In this document: in pieces, positions 43,599 to 50,958 of the stretch | How positions within the stretch are numbered: the first letter of the stretch is position 1 | How the letters are laid out: the number at the start of each line of letters is the position of its first letter | Assembly: GCA_964387945.1 (NCBI GenBank) | Contig: CAYLYX010000015.1 | Coordinates: 1-64,000 of the forward strand | Reading direction: 5' to 3' | DNA length: 64,000 nucleotides | From: Parvicella sp964387945 | GTDB taxonomy: Bacteria; Bacteroidota; Bacteroidia; Flavobacteriales_D; Parvicellaceae | Translations under genes and position numbers: made by a program | Notes under the pieces: model-generated | Told to the model about the DNA's origin: nothing | What the model saw: only the letters and a program-made list of their open reading frames with translations | The model's database searches: none

Positions 43599-45737
43599 TT
43601 ACTGAGTAATTCCTTCAAGCATAAACATAAAGGCATATTCTCTAGCCACTTCTTTCAGGTATTCAAATCTACCACTCGCTCCACCGTGTCCAGCACTCAT
43701 ATTTGTGTGTAGCAAAACCAAATCATTATCCGTCTTTAACGCACGCAATTTAGCTACCCATTTTGCTGGCTCCCAGTATTGCACTTGTGAATCATGAAAT
43801 CCGGTAGTGATCAACATGTTGGTATAATCCTGAGCCGTTACCTGATCATAAGGAGAATAACTCAACATGTAGTCATAGTACTTTTTTTCGTTCGGATTTC
43901 CCCATTCATCATACTCTCCAGTAGTCAACGGAATAGATTCATCCAGCATGGTAGTAACCACATCCACAAAGGGTACTTGAGCAATAATCCCATTGTAGAG
44001 ATCAGGACGTTCGTTTGAAACAACACCCATCAACAAGCCTCCTGCAGATCCACCCATTGCGTAGCAGTGCTTTGCAGATGTATAGCCTTGTTCAATCAGG
44101 AATTCCGTACAATCAATAAAATCGTAGAAAGTGTTCCACTTTTTAAGGAGCTTGCCATCTTCGTACCACGGTCTTCCCAATTCTTGTCCACCACGAATGT
44201 GAGCAATGGCAAAGACAAATCCTCGGTCTAATAAACTGATTCTGGAGTTGCTAAAGTAGGGGTCTTCACTACTTCCATAACTTCCGTAAGCATATTGTAA
44301 AAGTGGTGTGTTTGGACCTAATTCTGTCGAGTTTTTGTAGACAATTGAAATTGGAACTTTCACGCCATCACGAGCGGTCGCCCAAAGTCTTTTGGAAGTG
44401 TATTGACTTGGATCAAAACCACCTACAATTTCTTGTTGTTTTAAGATGGTCTGTTCTTTTGTTTTTAAATCAAACTCAAAAGTAGTACCAGGAGTCGTAA
44501 GTGATGAATACCAGAACTTTAACTTAGAAGTTGCGTATTCTGTATTCCCGCTGGTATAAACTACGTACGATTCATCATAAAAAGGCACGAAGAAATCATC
44601 TTGTCCGTTTGAAGGAATGACTCTCAATTGAACAAGTCCCTCATTTCTCTCCTCTACTACAAGGTAGTCTTCTAGCACTGTCATGTACTCAATCAATACC
44701 TCTTCTCGATGAGGAATAAGGGGTTGCCAACAAGAAGCCTCGGTACAACCCACTTTTGCCGTCATGATTTGGAAATTGATCGCCTTGTCTTTATTCGTTA
44801 GAACATAAAAAATATCATCCTTTGCATGATAAACAGAATATTCCAGTCCTTTTGTTCTGGGGTGGAATACCTTGAATTTGCCATTCGGATCAGAAGAGGA
44901 CAAGATTTGCGTTTCAGTTGTAAGTGTTGAATAGCTTTCGATCATGATGTAATCATCCGATTTGGATCGGAACACATAGGTAGAGTAGGTGTCATCAGCT
45001 TCAAAGAACACTTGTTCATCCTCAGAAGCCAGTTGTCCTAATTGATGCTTCATTACTTTGTCTGATCTCAGCGTTTGAGGATTTTGGGCACTGTAAAAAA
45101 GTGTTTGGTTATCATCCGCCCAAGCCAAACTTCCATCTCCATGTTGTAGAACTTCTGGGTAAATCTCTCCCGTTGCAAGATTCTTGATTTGGATATCGTA
45201 TAACCTCCTGGAAAGCGTGTCAATGGAGAACGCCATCAATTCATTATTCGGACTGATTTCATACCCACCAATATCAAAATACTCATAACCTTTGGCAAGT
45301 TCATTACCATCCAGCAAGATTTCCTCTTGCGAGAAATCAGCGTCTTTTGAGCGCACATAGATCGGGTATTCACCACCTTCTATCGTCTTTGTTTTGTAGT
45401 AATAACCATTTCTAAAAATCGGAACACTTTCATCTTGCTCTTTAATGCGACCTTTTATTTCTGAATAGAGATTCTTTTGCAGGCTTTCAGTGGCTTTCAT
45501 TTGAGCAGAGGTGTAATCGTTCTCTGCTTCCAGGTAAGTCTTTACCTCTGGGTTTTCTCTGTCATTGAGCCAATAGTAATTGTCAATTCGTTCATCCCCA
45601 TGCATGGTCAGGGTGTGTGGTTCTATTTTGCAAACCGGTGCCGTCATTGTTTCAGTATTAGTGGTGCTGTTCTCTTCGTTAGTGGAATTGCAACTCCACA
45701 GTAACAAAGCAAGAGGTAGGATAAGTATGTTTTTCAT
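43599..45737 (-). CDS. prolyl-oligopeptidase family (S9A) lipoprotein, oligopeptidase B-like
   Basis: A 712-residue peptidase. A lipobox (LLLWSC, near 16) predicts a lipoprotein. The beta-propeller (about 60-430) is followed by an alpha/beta hydrolase with RGGQELGRPWYEDGK, the nucleophile CYAMGGSAGGLLMG, FHDSQVQYWEPAKW and the His in SAGHGG. Oligopeptidase B-type enzymes cut short peptides after basic residues. It meets the LuxR-type gene tail to tail, 3 bp apart. Confidence 0.93.
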   Translation of the reverse strand: MKNILILPLALLLWSCNSTNEENSTTNTETMTAPVCKIEPHTLTMHGDERIDNYYWLNDRENPEVKTYLEAENDYTSAQMKATESLQKNLYSEIKGRIKEQDESVPIFRNGYYYKTKTIEGGEYPIYVRSKDADFSQEEILLDGNELAKGYEYFDIGGYEISPNNELMAFSIDTLSRRLYDIQIKNLATGEIYPEVLQHGDGSLAWADDNQTLFYSAQNPQTLRSDKVMKHQLGQLASEDEQVFFEADDTYSTYVFRSKSDDYIMIESYSTLTTETQILSSSDPNGKFKVFHPRTKGLEYSVYHAKDDIFYVLTNKDKAINFQIMTAKVGCTEASCWQPLIPHREEVLIEYMTVLEDYLVVEERNEGLVQLRVIPSNGQDDFFVPFYDESYVVYTSGNTEYATSKLKFWYSSLTTPGTTFEFDLKTKEQTILKQQEIVGGFDPSQYTSKRLWATARDGVKVPISIVYKNSTELGPNTPLLQYAYGSYGSSEDPYFSNSRISLLDRGFVFAIAHIRGGQELGRPWYEDGKLLKKWNTFYDFIDCTEFLIEQGYTSAKHCYAMGGSAGGLLMGVVSNERPDLYNGIIAQVPFVDVVTTMLDESIPLTTGEYDEWGNPNEKKYYDYMLSYSPYDQVTAQDYTNMLITTGFHDSQVQYWEPAKWVAKLRALKTDNDLVLLHTNMSAGHGGASGRFEYLKEVAREYAFMFMLEGITQ

Positions 45738-45782
45738 AGTTAAAGAATTGCGACAAATATAGGTATTCCCACAATGACATAA

Positions 45783-46721
45783 TTACGTCAACCCAATTAT
45801 CTCTAGGTCTTTATTAGCATATGCTGAAGTAGAGAGGTGCTTGTTGACGGAGAGAGAAATAAGTTCGGTAAGCAAAGCAATGGTTTTGGGGTTAACAACT
45901 TTACGGTAAGAAACAATACTCACCTCACGAACAGGGATTGGCTTGTTAAATTTGCTGAGTTTCTTTTTTCTTTTTTGAGGCAAATCAAGACAGTAAAGTT
46001 CAGGAAGCAGCGTTAATCCTCCAAACTTATCCGTAATGTTGATCAGTGTCTCAAAAGAATTGGCTTCCAAATGAAGTTTGGATTCATCCAATTGTTTTTC
46101 CTGCAATTCGCATAGCGTTACCGACTGATTTCTGAAACAATGACCTTCCTCCAATAGCCAAACTTCTTTGTCTTTTACCTCCTTTGTTGTTATGTAGTCT
46201 TTTGAAGGATTTTCCAAGCCGTAGACGAGCATGGGCTCATAATACAGAATGTATTCTTCGATCGTCTCATTTTGTAAGGGCGTGGACAGGATTCCCAGGT
46301 CAATTTTATCCAGTGCCAATTGATGAACAATTTCTTCGGTCGTTATTTCAGCAATTTCTAACTTCAAATCGGGATAGGTTGTCATTATTTCGGGTAGTAC
46401 TAAAGGAAGAAGTGATGAAGCAATGGTAGGGATAATGCCAATACGAAGTGTGCCGGATAAAGTAACTTTCTGATCTTGAATGTCCATGATCTCAGCTTGT
46501 AAGTTTAAAATAGCTCTGGCCTTTTCAATAAACTGCAGCCCTTGATCAGTCGTTTTAATCGGTTTTCGAGATCGGTCGAAAATTAGAAAGCCAATCTCTT
46601 CTTCTAATTTTTTAATCATTGCGCTAAGCGTGGCCTGTGTGATGTGGCAACTCTCTGCTGCCAGACCAAAGTGCTGATGACGGTGAACGGCTAGTACGTA
46701 GGATAACTGTTGAAAATTCAT
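45783..46721 (-). CDS. oxyR: LysR-family hydrogen peroxide sensor
   Basis: A 312-residue LysR regulator with an N-terminal helix-turn-helix (LSYVLAVHRHQHFGLAAES) and an effector domain holding the redox pair Cys195 and Cys204 in GHCFRNQSVTLC, the same 9-residue spacing as in E. coli OxyR. It is divergent from the peroxiredoxin gene and a readable OxyR operator lies between them, overlapping its own -7 box. Confidence 0.95.
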   Translation of the reverse strand: MNFQQLSYVLAVHRHQHFGLAAESCHITQATLSAMIKKLEEEIGFLIFDRSRKPIKTTDQGLQFIEKARAILNLQAEIMDIQDQKVTLSGTLRIGIIPTIASSLLPLVLPEIMTTYPDLKLEIAEITTEEIVHQLALDKIDLGILSTPLQNETIEEYILYYEPMLVYGLENPSKDYITTKEVKDKEVWLLEEGHCFRNQSVTLCELQEKQLDESKLHLEANSFETLINITDKFGGLTLLPELYCLDLPQKRKKKLSKFNKPIPVREVSIVSYRKVVNPKTIALLTELISLSVNKHLSTSAYANKDLEIIGLT

Positions 46722-46722
46722 G

Positions 46723-46759
46723 ATAGATATTACCTAACAAAGATATAGAAATTATCGTT
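46723..46759. promoter_or_regulatory. OxyR binding site in the oxyR-prx intergenic region
   Basis: The arrangement ATAG-N7-CTAA-N7-ATAG-N7-CGTT matches the E. coli tetrameric site ATAG-N7-CTAT-N7-ATAG-N7-CTAT at 13 of 16 fixed positions. It overlaps the oxyR -7 box (TATCTTTG on the minus strand, 46745-46738) and ends 11 bp before the prx -33 element, the expected layout for autorepression and activation. Confidence 0.65.
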
Positions 46760-46770
46760 TGTATCTATGT

Positions 46771-46799
46771 TTTGGTCGGGGTACATTTGTATTGTTAAG
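46771..46799 (+). promoter_or_regulatory. promoter of the peroxiredoxin operon
   Basis: TTTG at 46771-46774 and TACATTTG at 46792-46799, 17 bp apart, with a leader of about 25 nt before the ATG at 46829. Confidence 0.6.
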
Positions 46800-46828
46800 A
46801 AATTGGAAACAAAAAAAGAAAATTTATT

Positions 46829-47455
46829 ATGACAATTACAGGACAAAAATTCCCAGACATCTCTGTTAGTGCAATGAGCGAAATGGGAGATACGTTTACC
46901 CTTAACGTGTTAAAAGAAGCAACAGAGAACAAGCAAAAGGTATTACTTTTTTGGTACCCAAAAGACTTCACTTTCGTTTGCCCAACAGAACTTCATGCAT
47001 TTCAAGAAGCGCTAGGAGAATTTGAAAAGAGAAACGTCAAGGTTGTAGGAGCATCCTGCGATACAGCGGAGGTACATTTTGCATGGCTTAGTACCGCAAA
47101 GGACAAAGGAGGAATAGAAGGAGTAACCTATCCGATTTTGGCTGATAGTAACCGAAACCTTGCAAAAACCTTAGGCATTTTGGACAGCCAAACATCTAGT
47201 GATAATGAGGAGTTACTAGAAGGTGATCATGTAACTTACAGAGCAACTTATCTCATTGATGAGGATGGGGTAGTTTTTCATGAAGGTGTGAATCACATGC
47301 CCTTAGGACGAAATGTGAAAGAATTCCTTCGATTGATTGATGCTTACGCTCATGTACAGCAAAACGGAGAAGTTTGCCCAGCTAATTGGGAGGAAGGAAA
47401 GGATGCTATGAAAGCTGACTCAAAAGGAGTTGCAGCCTATTTATCAACCCACTAA
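46829..47455 (+). CDS. 2-Cys peroxiredoxin (AhpC/Prx1 type)
   Basis: A 208-residue peroxidase with peroxidatic Cys51 in FTFVCPTE and resolving Cys183 in GEVCPANW. It reduces hydrogen peroxide and organic peroxides in the cytoplasm. It leads an operon with a thioredoxin, a DUF6952 protein and Dps, controlled from the OxyR site upstream. Confidence 0.95.
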   Translation: MTITGQKFPDISVSAMSEMGDTFTLNVLKEATENKQKVLLFWYPKDFTFVCPTELHAFQEALGEFEKRNVKVVGASCDTAEVHFAWLSTAKDKGGIEGVTYPILADSNRNLAKTLGILDSQTSSDNEELLEGDHVTYRATYLIDEDGVVFHEGVNHMPLGRNVKEFLRLIDAYAHVQQNGEVCPANWEEGKDAMKADSKGVAAYLSTH

Positions 47456-47466
47456 AATTAAAAGCA

Positions 47467-47781
47467 ATGTACACAGAACTAGAAGATGACAACCTCCTGG
47501 AAGTGGTGACAGAAAAAAAGAATGTCATCGTTCAATACGCAGCAGGGTGGTGTGGGAACTGTCGAATTATAAAACCAAAATTCAAGAAGTTCTCTCAGGA
47601 TCATGAGAACTATGAGTTTGTGGTAGTGGATGCCGAGCGTTTCCCAAAGTCGAGAGGTATGGCAAACGTAGACAACCTACCCACATTTGCAGCTTTTACC
47701 GATGGCTCATTTGTTAACCAGATTCAAACCAATAAGGCCGAATCATTAAAAGAATTTATCGATGAAGTTACCAGCAATTAA
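47467..47781 (+). CDS. thioredoxin-family protein
   Basis: A 104-residue thioredoxin fold with the active site WCGNC (Cys29, Cys32) and cis-Pro in NLPTFAAF. It probably reduces the peroxiredoxin encoded 11 bp upstream. It overlaps the next gene by 20 bp. Confidence 0.92.
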   Translation: MYTELEDDNLLEVVTEKKNVIVQYAAGWCGNCRIIKPKFKKFSQDHENYEFVVVDAERFPKSRGMANVDNLPTFAAFTDGSFVNQIQTNKAESLKEFIDEVTSN

Positions 47782-48016
47782 ACATATCCATAAATTTATA
47801 GAAGAAAAAGATGTTGACTTTGTGCATGAGGCAATTGAACTGCTTGAGCATGTTTCAGAAAGCCGAGGCTTAAAGGATGAAGAACTCGACACCATAGGGG
47901 AATTACTGTCCAATATGTATGGAGCGATTGAAGTAGAGAAAATGATCGCAGATGGAATGACCCAGAAGGAAGCACTCAATAAATTTATGGAGCGCGTTAT
48001 GGGTTCAATTAACTGA
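47762..48016 (+). CDS. DUF6952-family small protein
   Basis: An 84-residue acidic, all-helical protein. It overlaps the thioredoxin gene by 20 bp and precedes dps by 13 bp, so it is expressed with the peroxide-defence genes. I recall this small family as DUF6952 from flavobacterial genomes; the function is unknown. It has no Cys or recognisable active site. Confidence 0.75.
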   Translation: MKLPAIKHIHKFIEEKDVDFVHEAIELLEHVSESRGLKDEELDTIGELLSNMYGAIEVEKMIADGMTQKEALNKFMERVMGSIN

Positions 48017-48029
48017 TAAAATAAACAAT

Positions 48030-48503
48030 ATGGAAAATTTGAATAGAATCGGATTAGATGCTGAAAAAAGTAAGGGTTTGATCAAACAACTAGAGGACTT
48101 ATTGGCTAATTACTCGGTGTTTTACCAAAATACGAGAGGATACCACTGGAACATCAAAGGAGCTAATTTCTTTGAACTTCATGTGAAATTTGAAGAACTA
48201 TATAATGATCTCATTTTGAAAATCGATGAGGTGGCCGAACGAATTCTCACTTTGGGAAGCGATCCTGAGCATCGTTTTTCTGCTTATCTATCGCTCAGCG
48301 AAATAAAGGAGGCAACTGACTTATCTGATGGAAAAATAGCCATTGCAGATATCTTAGAAAGTTTCAAAACTTTGTTAATCAAGCAGCGAGCAATTATGGA
48401 GTTCGCGGCTGAGATTGGTGATGAAGGTACGAGTGCCCTCATGAGTGATTACATTCGAGAGCAAGAAAAGCTAATTTGGATGTATTCTGCCTATTTGAAG
48501 TAA
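48030..48503 (+). CDS. dps: Dps-family DNA-protecting ferritin-like protein
   Basis: A 157-residue protein with the Dps ferroxidase pattern: NTRGYHWNIKG (His), FFELHVKFEELYNDL (His, Glu) and LKIDEVAERI (Asp, Glu). It stores iron oxidised by peroxide and can shield DNA. It is the last gene of the OxyR-linked operon and is followed by a terminator. Confidence 0.95.
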   Translation: MENLNRIGLDAEKSKGLIKQLEDLLANYSVFYQNTRGYHWNIKGANFFELHVKFEELYNDLILKIDEVAERILTLGSDPEHRFSAYLSLSEIKEATDLSDGKIAIADILESFKTLLIKQRAIMEFAAEIGDEGTSALMSDYIREQEKLIWMYSAYLK

Positions 48504-48529
48504 GTTCGGAATAAGAACAATTAGGTTGA

Positions 48530-48551
48530 GGGAGACAATGGTCTCCCTTTT
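48530..48551 (+). terminator. Rho-independent terminator after dps
   Basis: A 7-bp stem GGGAGAC/GTCTCCC with a 4-nt loop, followed by TTTTCTTG. Confidence 0.75.
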
Positions 48552-48556
48552 CTTGT

Positions 48557-50761
48557 TTAGCGAATCAGGTTTGTGTGACCTCGAACTAATTGAGTCCCAA
48601 TTTCACCAGCTTCTTGATAATCCAGTTTCCAAATGTACACTCCTTCTGGAGTAGGTTTGCCAAATTGATTTCCATCCCATAGCGTGTGAATGTCGTCCGT
48701 TTCAAAGACGATTTGTCCCCATCGATCAAAGATGATCAGTTCGTAGCTTTCAGGAACAATTCCAGAGAAAACAGGTCCAAAAAAATCATTAATTCCATCG
48801 TTGTTGGGAGAAAAAGTATTGGGTATAAAAAGAGAAAGTACATTCAGCACAGTAAGCTCTTTGCAAATGCTATCTAAGCATCCGCTTGTGTTCATGGAGG
48901 TCAGGCAAATGGTATACGAACTGGTGTCTTCCGGAAATTGGACTACTGGGTTTTCTTGAGTTGAGCTGAAGTAGTATCCATTACTGCCCATGATTTCCCA
49001 GCTAAATTGGTCAGAATCTGTAGAAGTATTGACCAAAGTCAGTTCACTATTTTCTGTAGTGATCAATTGTGGAGAATAGCTGAACGATGCCTCAGGAGTG
49101 GCTTCTGCATTGATGTAGTGAGAATATATACTTGTGGAAGAACACCCTTCTTGCGAAGTTACCGAGTAGCTGATATCATATACCCCTGCATCAAAAGTTT
49201 GTGAGACAGAGTTGCACGCTGTGCTTGTTGTTCCATTTCCAAAATCCCATAGACAAGCGGTAGCTGTGTTTTGTCCGATAAAAGTAACAGACAATGGCTC
49301 ACAACCATACAGCGTATCAGCTACAAAAGTAGAAGTTGGTAAATGCCCAACGATCAAATCAAAGGTGTCGGGAACTCCCGGACAAGTACTAGATGAGGTG
49401 GGTGTAACTTCAAAACTAATGGTGTATGCGTTATTGGTTGTGTTGTTGGTAATGAAATCAGGGATATTACCTGTCCCAACGGTTCCAAAGCCAAAATCCT
49501 GTCCCGAAATTAACGACCACGAAGTTGTGCTGCTGGCTGGTTGCGAAACGAAGTTAGGCAACGAAACCAACTCTCCATGACATACCGTGTCATCTGGTGT
49601 TGGATTAACTGTGGGTCCACTTGCGATTGCTACGGTAGCACCGGAGGATACGGTACAAGATGCGCTGGAGTTAAAGGTGATGTTGTAGTTTCCTGTAGCG
49701 CTTGTCGATGGCATAATTTCGCCATTCAATGGATTGATGGATAAACCACTGGGAGAGGCAGAAAAAGTCCCTCCTGTAGGCCCAGTAACAGTGGGCTGGA
49801 CTGGGGAATCTACAGTGCAATAGGTTGAAGCAGGGTAGTTCACACTTACGGAGTCGTTGACCGTAAGGTTAAAAACGTGCGTGCCGGTATGTGAACCACA
49901 TCCACTTGTAATGGCACTAGAAGATGTTGATGTTAAGGTTACAGTATAAGTGCCTGGAACAGTATAGGTGTGGGTTGGATATTGTAGATTTGAGCTGTTA
50001 CCATCTCCAAAATCCCATGACCATTGATCAGGACAAGGGTATGAGGTGTCATAGAAGTCATACTCTCCAAAGTTTCCAGTGCATTGACCAAAGCCATTGG
50101 TGTTGATAGAAGCATCGCAAATGGTCCAGTTGTCTACCGTAGCTCCATAATTGTTGCACTGTGTCCCAGTGCTAATTCGAAAACGGAATTCGACTTGAGG
50201 AACACCGCCTAGTGATGCAATACATTTTCTAACGACAATCCAATTGGAGGGGGCTCCTGTGCCGCTAAAACAGCCTCCCACATTTCCTCCCCAGTTGTCT
50301 GGATAATTATACCAGTTTTGTTCGTAGCACCCACCATTTCCTGCAGGCGGTGAAACGATTTGCCATGAAGCACCTCCGTTCGTGCTGTATTCCATCCAAA
50401 TTTCATCGTAGCTTGTGCTGGCTTCATTGCTCCAATAAAAGTTGAACTCGAGATAGGGATCGGTGATTTGAGAGAAATCGTAAACAGGCGATCTGGCCCA
50501 GGAATCTTCGTTTGAGTTGTAGGTACTGTTGGGAGTATTACCGCCTAGAATGAGACATTTTCCGCCTCCGGTGATATCATCAACAATATGCAGTTTATTG
50601 GGGTTGTCGTAGGTCCAAGAGGAGTTTGTACCTCCAAAAGTCCAAGGATTTGAAGCATCGAAGTTTTCACTTACGCAGCCATTTGCTGGGACTACGATCT
50701 GTCCAGTCGCCAAAAAAGCTGAGAGTAAACCAAGCGAGAGAAAAAGAACTCGCAACAACAT
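48557..50761 (-). CDS. large secreted PKD-type protein with gliding-type (T9SS type B) sorting domain
   Basis: A 734-residue exported protein with a signal peptide (cut near ATGQ, 21). An N-terminal jelly-roll-like region (about 25-215) with many Trp and Gly follows, then PKD repeats (WSWDFGDGNSSNLQYPTHTY near 245; CLWDFGNGTT near 500). The C-terminal gliding-motility-associated sorting domain has LFIPNTFSPNNDGINDFF and IFDRWGQIVFET. It should be secreted by the type IX system and attached to the surface. Function probably adhesive. Confidence 0.9.
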   Translation of the reverse strand: MLLRVLFLSLGLLSAFLATGQIVVPANGCVSENFDASNPWTFGGTNSSWTYDNPNKLHIVDDITGGGKCLILGGNTPNSTYNSNEDSWARSPVYDFSQITDPYLEFNFYWSNEASTSYDEIWMEYSTNGGASWQIVSPPAGNGGCYEQNWYNYPDNWGGNVGGCFSGTGAPSNWIVVRKCIASLGGVPQVEFRFRISTGTQCNNYGATVDNWTICDASINTNGFGQCTGNFGEYDFYDTSYPCPDQWSWDFGDGNSSNLQYPTHTYTVPGTYTVTLTSTSSSAITSGCGSHTGTHVFNLTVNDSVSVNYPASTYCTVDSPVQPTVTGPTGGTFSASPSGLSINPLNGEIMPSTSATGNYNITFNSSASCTVSSGATVAIASGPTVNPTPDDTVCHGELVSLPNFVSQPASSTTSWSLISGQDFGFGTVGTGNIPDFITNNTTNNAYTISFEVTPTSSSTCPGVPDTFDLIVGHLPTSTFVADTLYGCEPLSVTFIGQNTATACLWDFGNGTTSTACNSVSQTFDAGVYDISYSVTSQEGCSSTSIYSHYINAEATPEASFSYSPQLITTENSELTLVNTSTDSDQFSWEIMGSNGYYFSSTQENPVVQFPEDTSSYTICLTSMNTSGCLDSICKELTVLNVLSLFIPNTFSPNNDGINDFFGPVFSGIVPESYELIIFDRWGQIVFETDDIHTLWDGNQFGKPTPEGVYIWKLDYQEAGEIGTQLVRGHTNLIR

Positions 50762-50913
50762 TTCAAAGCAGGTTTTGTTTTCCAGTGGATGGTTTCAGTT
50801 TTCTATTGAAAACATCTAGGATATCACCAACTGGATTACTGCAAAGGTAAGGTAGTTCAACCAAAAATGAGAATTGAAATAAGAATAAATTGTTAAGAAT
50901 GAATGGGTTAAAC

Positions 50914-50945
50914 AAAAAGAGCGGACTTTCAAGTCCGCTCTTTTT
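50914..50945 (-). terminator. strong terminator after the TonB receptor gene
   Basis: A perfect 15-bp inverted repeat (AAAAAGAGCGGACTT, loop TC, then its complement) ends in T residues on either strand. It lies 13 bp after the receptor stop. Confidence 0.85.
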
Positions 50946-50958
50946 AAAAGCCACTTAC

